Positions 35,767 to 46,896 of a stretch of 64,000 nt of DNA are shown here, in pieces. Position 1 is the stretch's first letter, and each line of letters starts with the position of its first letter. Source of the stretch: Hirudo medicinalis (lineage: Eukaryota > Annelida > Clitellata > Hirudinida > Hirudinidae); NCBI GenBank assembly GCA_011800805.1, contig MPNW01000202.1, positions 135,485-199,484 on the forward strand. Reading direction: 5' to 3'. The notes under the pieces are model-generated. The model was not told the origin of the DNA. It ran no database searches and was given only the letters and a program-made list of their open reading frames with translations. The position numbers and the translations under genes are program-made.

Positions 35767-38700
35767 CTAAAGAAACCATCCTCGTCCTCTGCCAAAGCTG
35801 GGGAGAGTCCTGTTGTTCTTTGCCACTCCTAAACCAAGAACGATTTCAGTAATAAGGTGCAGGAAACATTAACCCAGCTCGTTGCTGGACAAGATAACCA
35901 GTAATTAAATGATCAGGTTTAATGTTCAAAAATAAAACTGAATGATATTAAAGTCCTGGATACACATGCAAACGAAAACGCACCTGATGGATTCGGCCGA
36001 GACGCTCCACTCCCGCTCAACATTGGCCACTGGTTTTCATTAGGAAACTGAAAAATGTCAAAATTTGAGAAGTCATGATTATAATGATTATTGAGCAATC
36101 AATTCTGAATGGTTAGACCACAGAAAGGCTCAACTCAAGGAATGCGAGGTTATCTTTAACAACCAAACACTTATAGCATATTGGGTCACCCACATCCAGT
36201 GCAATGTTTGGTGCAAGACAGCCATCAATGGAGACATCATCTACATCCATTCGAGTGTCCAGAGGCTCAGGCTTTTCTGGTATAAGCAAGGAAACTTTGT
36301 ATACTCAGACAGACTAGACAGTGTCTCAAATACTCAATAATTATAGAAATAATCCCTAACCACTGTTGTTGCCTCTGATCTGTTCTGCCCTTGCATTTCT
36401 GAAACTGACCCTTCTTGTCTCCTCTCCCTGTAAGAGAAATATTAAAATACCCTGTTGAAATTAAATGGTAATGAACATTAGCAATTGACAACACAAATCT
36501 TTTAATGATATGTCTGTCCAATTCAGGAAAAATTGGTTTGTTATAAAGAAAGTAATAACATCTTGGTGGTTCCTCAGCAAGTCAGTTGTTCTTATTGGCA
36601 GGACATTAGTGCTGTTAGCTGGTTTAAAAAAAAAAAACAAGTTCAAGATTTGAAAATGAAGCCTTTAAATATATGAATTGATAAATGATAGTGAGGAATA
36701 GTATGAAAATAATTTCAGATATTGAGAATTATAAAGAATTACCCTCTAAAACTCACTGGAGACAACAACTTTCTCCACCTGCTTGTGATTCTGTGTGAGT
36801 TCAAAGAAGTAATAGGTCTGCAGACTGCTCAGCATGTTGTATCTGCAAAACATTCGCAAAATGATGCACTTCATGATATAATAATAATTTAATAATGTTT
36901 ATAGGTACTAAATGTACTAACATTGGTTTCAAGCAGAAAGCCTTGGCACAGAATTCACACTGGTGGTTTGCATGGAAAGGGCATCTAACAATGAGTCTCA
37001 ACACATCAATCAGTTTGTAAAATATTTGAACAATGAAAACACTAAAATTATCATATTACAGTGGGACATTCAATGCAGCATGAAATGTTAGCATCATATC
37101 TTAGCAAGCAAAACATGATAACCCCTCAAAAGATTAGCCATAGACAAATACTTATTAATGATATTTCATAATATTCTGCATATTTATTCAAAGCAATTGC
37201 TAACTTAAAAACAAATGCAATGCAACCAACCTCAGACTGTCGGAGATGTCGAAGTTGAACCGCGACAAAAACTCTTTGCCGACCTTCAGGTCGACGTCGT
37301 GACCGACGTGCAGTAGCAGTTCTTTGTAAAGATTTTCGGCCGGGTCGACTGCTATCTCCACCCTACTCGTGCACACTCGATCGTTGAGCCAATCCAAACA
37401 GAGGGATACAAGATGACAAGAAAGTTGTTGCTGAAAATCAGTTGTTAACGATCGACGTCGAGAATCGCACGAGCCTTACGAACTCGAAAATAGGTTCAGT
37501 TTATTTAATCCATGCCACCAGTGTAAAACATGATCTCATAAAATAAATCAAAAGTCCTGGGTTCCCAATTAACTGCTAATACGAAGTTATCATAACATTT
37601 AAATACAAACCAGCTTATTGTGAGAATTAACGTTTATTTTAAACATTTAATGAAGTCGTGGACAACAGAAGTGCTGAACTTACAAAGCTATAAATGGGTT
37701 CAATGACTCCGTCGTAGGTGACAAATTTCATTATGCGTGACCATAGAGTGGCATAATCGCGCGTGCCGAGAGCGTAAGTTTCTTCCGTGAACTTGTGCGT
37801 GGCCTCGGCTGCAAACGAGACATGTAATATCGGGCTCGAATAGTTTGGTTGCAAGTGAATTCTGATGGGATATTTGTTTAAAAACTATGTTACAAACAAT
37901 ACATTTCATCAAGTTGTTTAAAAAATAAAGTTTCAATAAAAAACACCGCATTCTAATTTATTTTCGATTCAATACCGTCGATCGGAAACTATAACAAAAG
38001 AAAAATAACTTTCTACAAATTCATTTCAGTTTGTGATGGCCAAAACTTACCGAACTCTTTCAATGAAGCCCTCAGACCAAGTGGAATTTCTCCTGCAACG
38101 ATTATCGCATTTATTACGATACCATCGGTTAACAGTTTAAAACTTTTTAACTGCAAAGCCTATCAGTGATAAAAATAATATCTCCAAATCCCATCAAATA
38201 GTCACTGCGAGGTCAGTTTGGCAAGGGCCTGTCGGCAGTTCTCGCCCGAGCGGTGCATTTATAAAAAAAAGTTGAGTGCGAAACACGCAGGGACAACTCA
38301 AAGATGGACTATCGACGTGAAATTCCAAGATTGCCTTAAGTCCAGACAAGGAGACACGACCAAAAATTATGTAGTTCCTTTAAAATTATGCAATTCCTTT
38401 ATCGGAGCGGCAAACGACAGGAACGTCTTTCCGCAAAGTTTTGCGAACGTGAGTATTCAAGTTCGTGATAGTTTCATGGGGAGACAAAGAGGTTTAGGCA
38501 TTGGTTTTGACGATTTCTTTTTTGCTTTAGGGCACTTAGCCTATTCTCATCTATAATAAAAGTTAAGTTAAACAATGCTATCCAAAAACGTTTTACCTGG
38601 ATGAACCAGTTCAGAAAATTGTTCTATAATGCCTTTGTCCATGCTCCACTTGACCATAGCAATTTCAACCGGTCGAACATGAGGTCGGGTGTTTAAAAAG

Positions 38701-40023
38701 CACTGCACTGATGCAAAGATGAACTCTTTCATCCTCAATTCTGAAAGTTATTTTGGTAATAATGATTTCAATTTCAGAAAGTTTTTATGTTCCATGATAA
38801 AATATTTTGAAAAATTTTTGAAGTGAACTAAAGTTTAAAAAAAAATTCAAACAAAAGCAGTTCCAAACAAGCGATTGATGAATAAAATGTTTCAAGCAAA
38901 AAGTAATTTTCAAACCAAATGCATCCTTTAATTCACTTCAAAAATAATATTTGACTAAAACTAGGAGCTTCTTAGCTAAACTTGTCAACTTGTTTACAAT
39001 ATATTTACAATATTTGGCAATATTATTGCCAAATGTGTTAAATTTATCAATTACATTTAGTAAATAATGAAAAATAAATATTTCAAATGCAACCTTTCTT
39101 AGAAGAAAATTGGAGGATTCTTTGATGAACATTCTTGGCTTTGATTTCATCCTTCTTATTTTCTGCATTGAGGTCAACAGCTTTGAACTGAAGGAATGGT
39201 TTCAATTCAACTATTTATCATGTTTTTAGGTCAATAATAGCAGCTTTCAAGTAAATTTTCCATAAAAATTTTCTACTAATTAAGAAGACTGTATAATAAT
39301 AATTGGTGTAATTCAATAAAAAAAAAAGTGTAATATACAGCAGAGTTTTCTACAGTTGGTTGCTTCTTGACTTGAGGAAAGAATTCAGCAGCAAGGTTTA
39401 CATTCCTCAATTCATTGGCCCTCAATCTGTAATGTTCCTGTACTTCTGCAGGCAGTTTCTTAAAGTGACAAATTGCATCTTAACTTTAATTATTCTAATA
39501 AAACTAAAATAAAAAACGGTTTATGGCATTAATAGCAAATAATGAAATGTATTTACCAATAAACCAACAGTAATGTTCTAACTAATGTTCTATAACAAAT
39601 AAAAAGTTTTCTAACAATAACCATCCATTTAGTCATGGAAAATAACAATATTCAATAATTTATGCCAAAGTTACATTCTAGTTAACCAATTTTCTCATCA
39701 ATTCAAATAATTCGAAACATTTCATAAGCTTTCAAAAGTAATAGAGCATGTCTTGAATTCAAACACATTTTCAAGCCACAGCATCCATATTCCAATTCCT
39801 CATTCCTTATATGCTTTCATGTTTAATAGTAAACTCATTATATCCCCTACTAGTATATATTAAATGTTCTGATTGTTACAAGTAATTTTTTAAATACCGG
39901 AAATCTTTGAAATGATTCGTCGAGAAGTTGCTTAAATGTAGGATTTTCTCCTCTCGCCAATCTTTCTGGCCTCAAGACTTCGTCGACAAACAACGTAAAA
40001 TGAGTAACTTTCTTTTTCGGCAT
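35767..40023 (-). CDS. MAEL: Maelstrom (HMG box plus MAEL RNase H-fold domain), piRNA pathway
   Basis: Fourteen minus-strand exons join in frame to about 469 aa: 40023-39898, 39458-39339, 39187-39094, 38740-38597, 38092-38051, 37808-37684, 37430-37231, 36984-36922, 36842-36757, 36618-36560, 36427-36361, 36276-36119, 36047-35984, 35828-35767. An N-terminal HMG-box-like segment (MPKKKVTHFTLFVDEVLRPE to EHYRLRANELR) is followed by the MAEL domain. The domain reads FIFASVQCFLN, VEIAMVKWSMDKGIIEQF, HPGEIPLGLRA, then DISDSLRCPFHANHQ and CEFCAKAFC. This C/H cluster sits where Maelstrom has its conserved zinc-type residues. The C-terminus is variable and ends SFGRGRGWFL. Maelstrom supports germline transposon silencing with Piwi proteins. 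The last five exons rest on splice sites and phase only. Confidence 0.88.
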
Positions 40024-40809
40024 CGTCTTCCAACTCTTAAAAAATTCCGCGCCACAACCTCAAAACAAATCTCGATTACTTCATATTCGCAACGGTGAAG
40101 AAATTTCAACTCAACTTTAAAAATAAAATTATTTACTCAAAATTGCATTACAATAATTGCATCGTTAAAAATGCAATATGTATTTATAGACATTAAAATT
40201 GAATTTTGATTTATAATTGTAGGTTAATCACTCTTAAAGCTTGAACAAATTCCAATGTGCCTCAAGGAGGAAGGAGATTTTGATCTTCAAATTCCGTCTT
40301 GGAAAATGCGTCAAGTGTCCAGCAGGAAGATAAAACAGTCTAGCAGTTCCTGAAATGCCCGATCAAATCAAGCCTGAGAAGAGCCATGTATAAGAAACAA
40401 AATAAATCCACTAGAGGTCTATGTTTAGCAATACTGTTAGAGTGGAACTAATAAATTAGTGGGGGGCAAACCCAAGCACAACTTGATGGATGAGATGAAT
40501 TTTTTTCGCATTTTGCATAATTCAACATTTCATTTACTTTGACTCAAATGAATGTTGCCGCCTATTTTAATAAAAAACATATTTGATATAAAAAGGCTAT
40601 TACATTTAAAATTTTGAAGACATTTAAATCCGTTCATTAACGTGCAAAACGCGCTGTCACAAAAAATCTTGTTGAGGACTTGAATATCCCAGTCCATCAC
40701 TGAATGACGTCGATAAGCAGAAATGCAAATATTTTGGAGCCTGTTTGTTTACCTGACATATTACTGAATTCCCCAACAGTTTTTCTAGATAAGAAGCATT
40801 AGCTTAAAG
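40024..40809. other. Divergent interval between Maelstrom and a tetraspanin gene
   Basis: About 790 bp between the Maelstrom start and the next plus-strand open frame. It should contain both promoters. I see no clear TATA or initiator arrangement and no repeat. Confidence 0.5.
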
Positions 40810-41097
40810 ATGAAAAATAAAGCAGTCAATGAATCTCGAAAGTCCAAACCCCCTCGACTTCATCCATCGAAGAATTATTCCTCTGTTAGACCTCTGCTCC
40901 CACCACCACCACCTCCCCCTCTCTTCAAAACCTCTTCAAGTCAACAGCGATCAGCTCTAATCCAACACAATTTCTTAAATAACCAAGCAATTGCTTCAGA
41001 ATCTCCTCACAAATCCAGGAGTCGAAGGAGAAATAATGAAACGCCAAAACAAAATGTTAATAGGATTAGAAATATAAAAGGCAGACACGGTCGATGA
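40810..41097 (+). CDS. Proline-rich basic 95-aa open frame, overlaps tetraspanin start
   Basis: An ATG-started frame of 95 codons is rich in Lys, Arg, Ser and Pro, with a PPPPPPP run (about 40899-40922), and ends GRHGR followed by TGA. Its stop overlaps the ATG of the tetraspanin frame (ATGA at 41094-41097), and both are similarly lysine-rich at the junction. It may be a real upstream ORF, or the true N-terminus of the tetraspanin with a frameshift or an unseen splice. I recognise no family. See findings. Confidence 0.4.
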   Translation: MKNKAVNESRKSKPPRLHPSKNYSSVRPLLPPPPPPPLFKTSSSQQRSALIQHNFLNNQAIASESPHKSRSRRRNNETPKQNVNRIRNIKGRHGR

Positions 41098-42930
41098 AAA
41101 CATTTAAAGATAAAACATCGTCGAAGTATTTATCAACATCACCTAACGCACACAAAGTGTTGGATAAATACAAACGACTTGACAAAAAAATAAAAAATGT
41201 CGTTCATTCCACCGACAAGAAATTGAAAATGGCCTCAATGGAGACAAACGAAAAACTCAAGAAAGCAAAGTTCATCGGTGGAAACTGTCGCTGGTTGTTG
41301 CTCTTTATATCGAGAATTGTTCTCTTTTTCGTGGAATTGTCCTGCGTCGCTTTCCTTGCGTCAGTTGAGAGCAGCGTCTTCCTCTCGCATCTTCCTGTTT
41401 ACGGTCGGAAACCAAAAATGACCACTGCTTCATTCATTGTTTGTTCGTGTTTTACCAACCTCTTGGGTCTTACTGTGGTCTTCTATTATAAAAACACTGT
41501 AATTTGGTCTAGGCACATTCCCATTCAATATACCATCTGGATTTCTTGCCAAATTCTGAGCCTTTTGATCGTATTTTCCGTGCTAGGAGTGGCTTTGAAA
41601 AATTTGAATCAAGCTATAAAGGTTGGATTACTTTGCTATTTGAATCCCGTCCTAATCATCTAGTTATGAAATGGACGTTAATCAAACACACACACACACA
41701 CACGCTATTTGAAGCATTCTATTCTAATATTTTTTTTAGTTGTGGAAGAGTTATTAGACTTTGGTCATCGAAGACCATGATGCTGTAAAACATGTAAACG
41801 ACTAATACAAGCAGAAAACATTTGAAATCAGAAAAGTTTAAAATCTTGTCATTTCAACGCAGCCTCAGGACATGTTGCCCATTTTAAAAGAGAATCATGA
41901 TCTCCATTATTTCATCGACCATCTTCAAAATCAACAATCCTGCTGTGGAATCACTGGACCCAGGGATTGGAAGAGATTGAATCTTTCAATTCCACGTAGT
42001 TGCTGTAACAACCACAATTGCTCAAACTCAAAGGTTTTCGTATTTCTAAGAATATCTAACGAATATAAAGTAAAAGTTCTAATGCATAATTCATAATAAT
42101 ACTGATATTAATAACAATAAATCATAATTCAATTTCTCTTAGACTATCATAGGATAGAATCCTATTGATATTTTGATATTGATATTTTTTATATAAAAAT
42201 TGATATTTTCTCTCTCAAAGTTAAAAAAGGAGAATAATTTGCATGCTAAAACATTTTAGCTTGTCAAGTATATAATCTTTATCGGTTCAACGAACTCATT
42301 TTAATAGTTTTTAGAAATAAAAATTCTAAAATTTAACAAAGACGTTTTTTTCTGCAGCTATCCATTCATCTGCATAATTACGGATGCTACGACTACATAA
42401 TGGACGATGCAGAGGAAGAACTACAGCTACTACTTTCCTTAATCGGTGCCATTCTCTTCCTCCAAGTCCCAGTTTTCTTCGTGACATGGCTTTCATTTCC
42501 TGATCTCGGAATTCTGCAGAGATTTTTCAAAATGCAGATGACACTTGATTCCGAATTATTAGTCAAATTAAAACAAGTGACTTCTTCTCTAAACATTCAA
42601 AACTCCAACGTAAAAGTGGATACATACCACAGAGGACATGTGATTCCAAAAAACTTCTCTTTATTTAGTGACGAACCTGTCAAAACATTTGACGATCTTC
42701 AAAGAGTGCATGCATTCCCGAGAGATCATGGCAGTTTACTCAATCTCTGCAACTCAAATGATAGATTGAAGGCAGATGCAAGTCATTTAAGAATATGGCT
42801 CTGGGACAACAGATTCATTCCACAATTTCATGACATTTCAAACTTCGAGGACTACGTCAAAATGAGCAGTAAAAAGGATATCACAAATCGAAGAAACATG
42901 ACTTCGCTTTGTCGTGTGAAGTTTCTTTGA
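41094..42930 (+). CDS. Tetraspanin-like protein, peripherin/RDS type (copy A)
   Basis: Exons 41094-41621, 41863-42033 and 42358-42930 join in frame to about 423 aa. A basic cytoplasmic N-terminus is followed by hydrophobic segments LLLFISRIVLFFVELSCVAF, FIVCSCFTNLLGLTVVFYY and WISCQILSLLIVFSVLGVAL. A large extracellular loop has the tetraspanin CCG motif (QQSCCGITGPRDWKRL) and matching cysteines (RSCCNNHNC, GCYDY). A fourth membrane span is LLLSLIGAILFLQVPVFFV. A long hydrophilic tail of about 130 residues follows. The CCG-x(4)-DW pattern is the peripherin/ROM1 arrangement rather than that of typical tetraspanins. The role is probably membrane shaping. The physiological role in this organism is unknown. 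Confidence 0.8.
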
Positions 42931-43232
42931 ATTTCTTTTTGACCAAAGTAGATATTAAAGTAATTTTTATGTAATTTTGACCAACAAAAATCATAGATGT
43001 TATTTTTAATCATTTTATCTTCTGTTGCATTCTACATAAATCTTGAAAACTATATATTTAAAATTTAAAAATAACTAAAAGCAGATTGGATTTAAAACAT
43101 TTCCAACAGATCTTTACGATTAATAATAATCTCTACCGATTTTTTAGGGACATCATTTAGTGTCATTCAACTACTAATTCCTAGTTATCCTTCCGAAGAG
43201 TAAAGGCAATCACATTTGAATTCACATTAAGG

Positions 43233-44465
43233 CTATTTGATTTGCAACTCGACCGTTTTCCTGTTTATCTTTTCTAACAAATTCTTTTGATAAAACAAGG
43301 TAATTAAACGCTTGTTCAGCACAAACTCCTCAAATGTCATGTTGATCTTTTGCATGTTTGGTAGAGAATAACAAATAAGGATGAGACTGCTAGTATGGAA
43401 GATGGATAAAATGCCCAGGAATATGCAGCTTCGGTAGAACTTGCGTTCCAATTCATCCATCAGAATATTGTAACATCCTCGTTGTCTGATAGTGAGCTGA
43501 TCAAAACGCTGCAATTATGCCTAGAATTTAACTTTTTACTGCGGGCATTATTGCATTTTATAAAATTATTTCCTGCAAACCGAAGGACTACTTAAATGTT
43601 GTCAATTAAAAAATATTGTCGAATGCAAATGAAATTTTAAGTTTTAATAGTAGATGCTGTTATAAGTATTTAAGTTACCTGTGCGGCATGAACACATTTC
43701 TTTTCACTGCAACAGCTCTTAGGTACCTTGAACAAATAATCCTCCAAACCCATGCCCTCCGCCCACCACTGCCAACCCGACCAATCATGAGGGGAATTCA
43801 CCCCGCAGCATTTGAAGTTGATTTGCATGGAATTGATGATTCTTCGTCCCTCATCATTTTCTTTGTACCGTTGAAATGGTACTTGCATGTCGTAATGCTG
43901 TCGGGATCATAGCTATTTGAAGCAAACTTAGCAAAATGATCATCACATTTGTATCAAAGTTCACAAATTTATGGAATAGAATAGAATAAATTAGGATATC
44001 TAGCCAACATGTAACATCTGCTTTGTTTCATAGAATTATTACAATGACGAAGTTATCAAGCTATCACCTGAAAGTAACCTCAAATATCGTTTCCAGAGAA
44101 TTGTAGACGCAACAGTGGCAGACGAATAAAAATGAAATAAATATGGTTTGATATGAAAACCAAACAAACAAATATCTAATATGAAATCCGTTGTTTGCCC
44201 AGATGCTTCTAAATGTTGCCATTATGAATACAATCGTGCACACAAGATTGACACAGAAAGACATCGCAAAGAAAGCTCTGAAAATAATTTCCAGTTCTCT
44301 TCCATAATTCGGCAACAATGAAAATAAATCTGGTGGAGGACTCGTGATCCAGCTGGAGAAAAATATTTCTAAAATCATTAAAAAAATTCGAAATGTGTAA
44401 ATGAATCTCCAATGAATCAAAGGAGCCGAATGAGGAGTAAGTATTTCGTATCTCTTCCTATTCAT
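43233..44465 (-). CDS. Tetraspanin-like protein, peripherin/RDS type (copy B)
   Basis: Minus-strand exons 44465-44079, 43897-43679 and 43508-43233 join in frame to about 293 aa. Three hydrophobic segments (FIYTFRIFLMILEIFFSSW, FFAMSFCVNLVCTIVFIM, FVWFSYQTIFISFLFVCHC) precede a large loop with NFKCCGVNSPHDWSGWQWW, KSCCSEKKC and RGCYNIL. A fourth span (CIFLGILSIFHTSSLILICY) and a tail follow. Compared with peripherin-2 (IEFKCCGNNGFRDWFEIQW), the CCG, DW and W spacing agree well. The 44465 ATG was chosen as the first ATG after an upstream in-frame stop. Confidence 0.82.
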
Positions 44466-44811
44466 GTACCAAACGCATAAAATGTTTACAGTAAATATAA
44501 AATATTTCAACGATCTTAATCGGACGCTTATTGATATAACTGATGTAGCGACCTTCAGTCATTTACTCATTGCCAGTTAATGTTTCATATTATTTAACAG
44601 AAATATTAGCAATTTAATCAGCCAATCGCAAGGCAATCAAACAAAAAATACCGTTTACAGGACAACAAACCACGTAAACAGAATGCAACTTTTGAGGTTT
44701 TTTTTGAGGTTGTATAGTCTATTAAATTATTATTATCTTGTTAAATCTTATTAAATCACTATTTTTCTCAATAACTGACATAAAATTTCATGTTCAGGAT
44801 TGAAAGAATTC

Positions 44812-46161
44812 CTACACAGAATTTTTACCACCAATGTCACTTAAACTCTCTTCAGAATGCTCTTCCACAAAATAAACCTGTTCAATCTTCTTACTTCTTT
44901 CCAAATCTGCTTCCATAATATCATCGTCGCTCTTCAGTCGATTTACCTCGTCGCCGACTGTTTTAATTTCTTCAAACATTTGTTCGAGGGCGTCAGATAC
45001 CCACATTTGTTCGTCATTTGTAGACCTCGCCTTTGGTTCAGAAGACTCAAGCTCAAGAACCTCCATTGGTGGGAGGCTTTGAACAGCAAAACTGAGGAAC
45101 AGCAGTATGATCAGATGACAGGAAGCAATAACAGCTAGTAAGGTCATCTTCGTGAACAGCTCTTTCCTTAAAATTTCTTTTGCTTCGCCTTTGCAGCCAT
45201 GCTTATTTATGGTCAGATCCGATGTTTTCTGTAAATATTCCTTGAAGCTGATGCAAAATAGACAGACTAAATTCTATAACAATTAATATAATCACAATAA
45301 TTAGACGATAAATATTAAGTAAAACTAGCCTCTGCAGACCAAACACAAGTGTGATTCATATCTGTATGACTGCTGCAACAACTTAATGGAATCTTAAACA
45401 CCCCGTCCAATGTTTCTACCGGGCTGAACTCTTCAGACCACCATCTGATGTTAATCCAGTCATGGTAACTTTTGATGCCACAGCACTGAAATTTCTTCTG
45501 GAAATCATTGATGGCATTAAAAATGTCTTCCTGTTCGCTGAAAACCCGAAGAGGGTCGTAAAGGTAATCTCCTCTCTTAAAAAGTAATACTACTATTAAT
45601 AGCTTCTGATTTCTTTAAGTGTGACTAAAGAAAATGAGCATAATCTGACATTACCTTGAGGAAAGCCTCAGATTGCATCCAGGCTCTGGCATAAAATAGA
45701 GCGCTGATGATAAGAGCGAGTGAATGTACTATTTCTTGGATCGTGAAACATCTGACGAAGTGCTTCATATTGGTTCGGTGACGAAGACTAATTGAGACAC
45801 ATCCAATCGCAAAACCTAAAAAACTCTGTAGACTGGAAATAAAACAGAAGATGACATGTTCCTCGTCTTGTTCTCTGCCGTAACTAATGAATAACTCCAT
45901 AAATCTAGCCGCAATAGACACTTTAAAGAAATAAGAATAAACTGCTGAGAAAATGGTTAACAAGTTGACAAATCCGAAGCTGGCGGTAATTGCAACCCAT
46001 CTGGATTGGTTTTGAAATTTGCTGTCTGATGTCGCTTCTCTCCATCTTTCTTCAAAATCCTTTGATGGGAGTTCTACTACCAGCTCAGATCCATTGTTCT
46101 CTATGAGCGGCTCTTCCTCGCCTTCATAGGCATTTCGGACATTAACAATTAGCCACGACAT
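44812..46161 (-). CDS. Tetraspanin-like protein, peripherin/RDS type (copy C)
   Basis: Minus-strand exons 46161-45655, 45575-45330 and 45240-44812 join to about 393 aa. A 65-residue acidic N-terminus is followed by hydrophobic segments (WVAITASFGFVNLLTIFSAV, VIFCFISSLQSFLGFAIGCV, QEIVHSLALIISALFYARAW). The large loop reads KKFQCCGIKSYHDWINIRWW, PLSCCSS and HGCKG. A last span (LLAVIASCHLIILLFLSFAV) and a highly acidic C-terminal tail follow. The join between exons 2 and 3 needs a GC donor (see findings). Copies B and C share the DW..WW loop wording and are likely tandem duplicates. Confidence 0.8.
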
Positions 46162-46896
46162 CCTCCCGGCACTGCGGCTTTCCTTAATTTTGAGATTTCT
46201 CAAAACCCGAAAACACGCCCGAACGCGACTGGACGGATTTGCGCAGTTTATCAAAACAAATTTAAAAGTAGCATGGGCGCAAGAAAACTTCGCGATAAAG
46301 ACCTCGTCCCCCTGCTTGAGACTTGAACGAGTTCAGCTGAGGGAATCATTGTGATTACCAATTACATAATCAGTTCAAAACACAACATGAACACTTTTAA
46401 TTTCTCTTCCAGAAGCAAATTGTTCATAATATTTGGAAAGGAGTATAGTACTCATATGGTGATTAAGCAGAAGGATAAAACAAACAAATGTTTCTACAAG
46501 TAAGCAGGAAGAAATAAGCTCCAGCCATCAACACTGAACTTGCACCTCCAACAGGTCCACATCAAAATCAGGACTAATTATTAAACATCAAAAGCTAAGT
46601 ATGGAAAGTGCATTTGCAGAAAATAACCAATTCTTTTCTCAAAGTATATTAATAAAAATGGTTGTTGTCAAATGAAAGGTAAATTTCAGGCGGTGAACCC
46701 CAATAAAGTTGGTGATAACCTTGCAGGGATGGCCTGGTACTGGTGAGGGTACCCCCCGATCAAAACCAGCTCATCGATGATTCTAAATAAGTCGAAGTTC
46801 ATAAAAACATTTTCAACAGGTTGAACTAATTCTAAGTGAATTGTTTCTTTTATTAAAATACAAATTCTTTACATTGTAGATACTCCTCATTCCCAT
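46162..46896. other. Non-coding interval between tetraspanin C and ISCU
   Basis: About 730 bp that include the upstream region of tetraspanin C and the 3' UTR side of ISCU. Nothing is recognised apart from AT-rich sequence and one GC-richer patch (46720-46770). Confidence 0.5.

Noticed and set aside
38218..38556. 112-codon plus-strand open frame antisense to a Maelstrom intron
   Set aside because: No family resemblance, mixed composition, and it overlaps introns and the region between Maelstrom exons. Most likely a chance frame.
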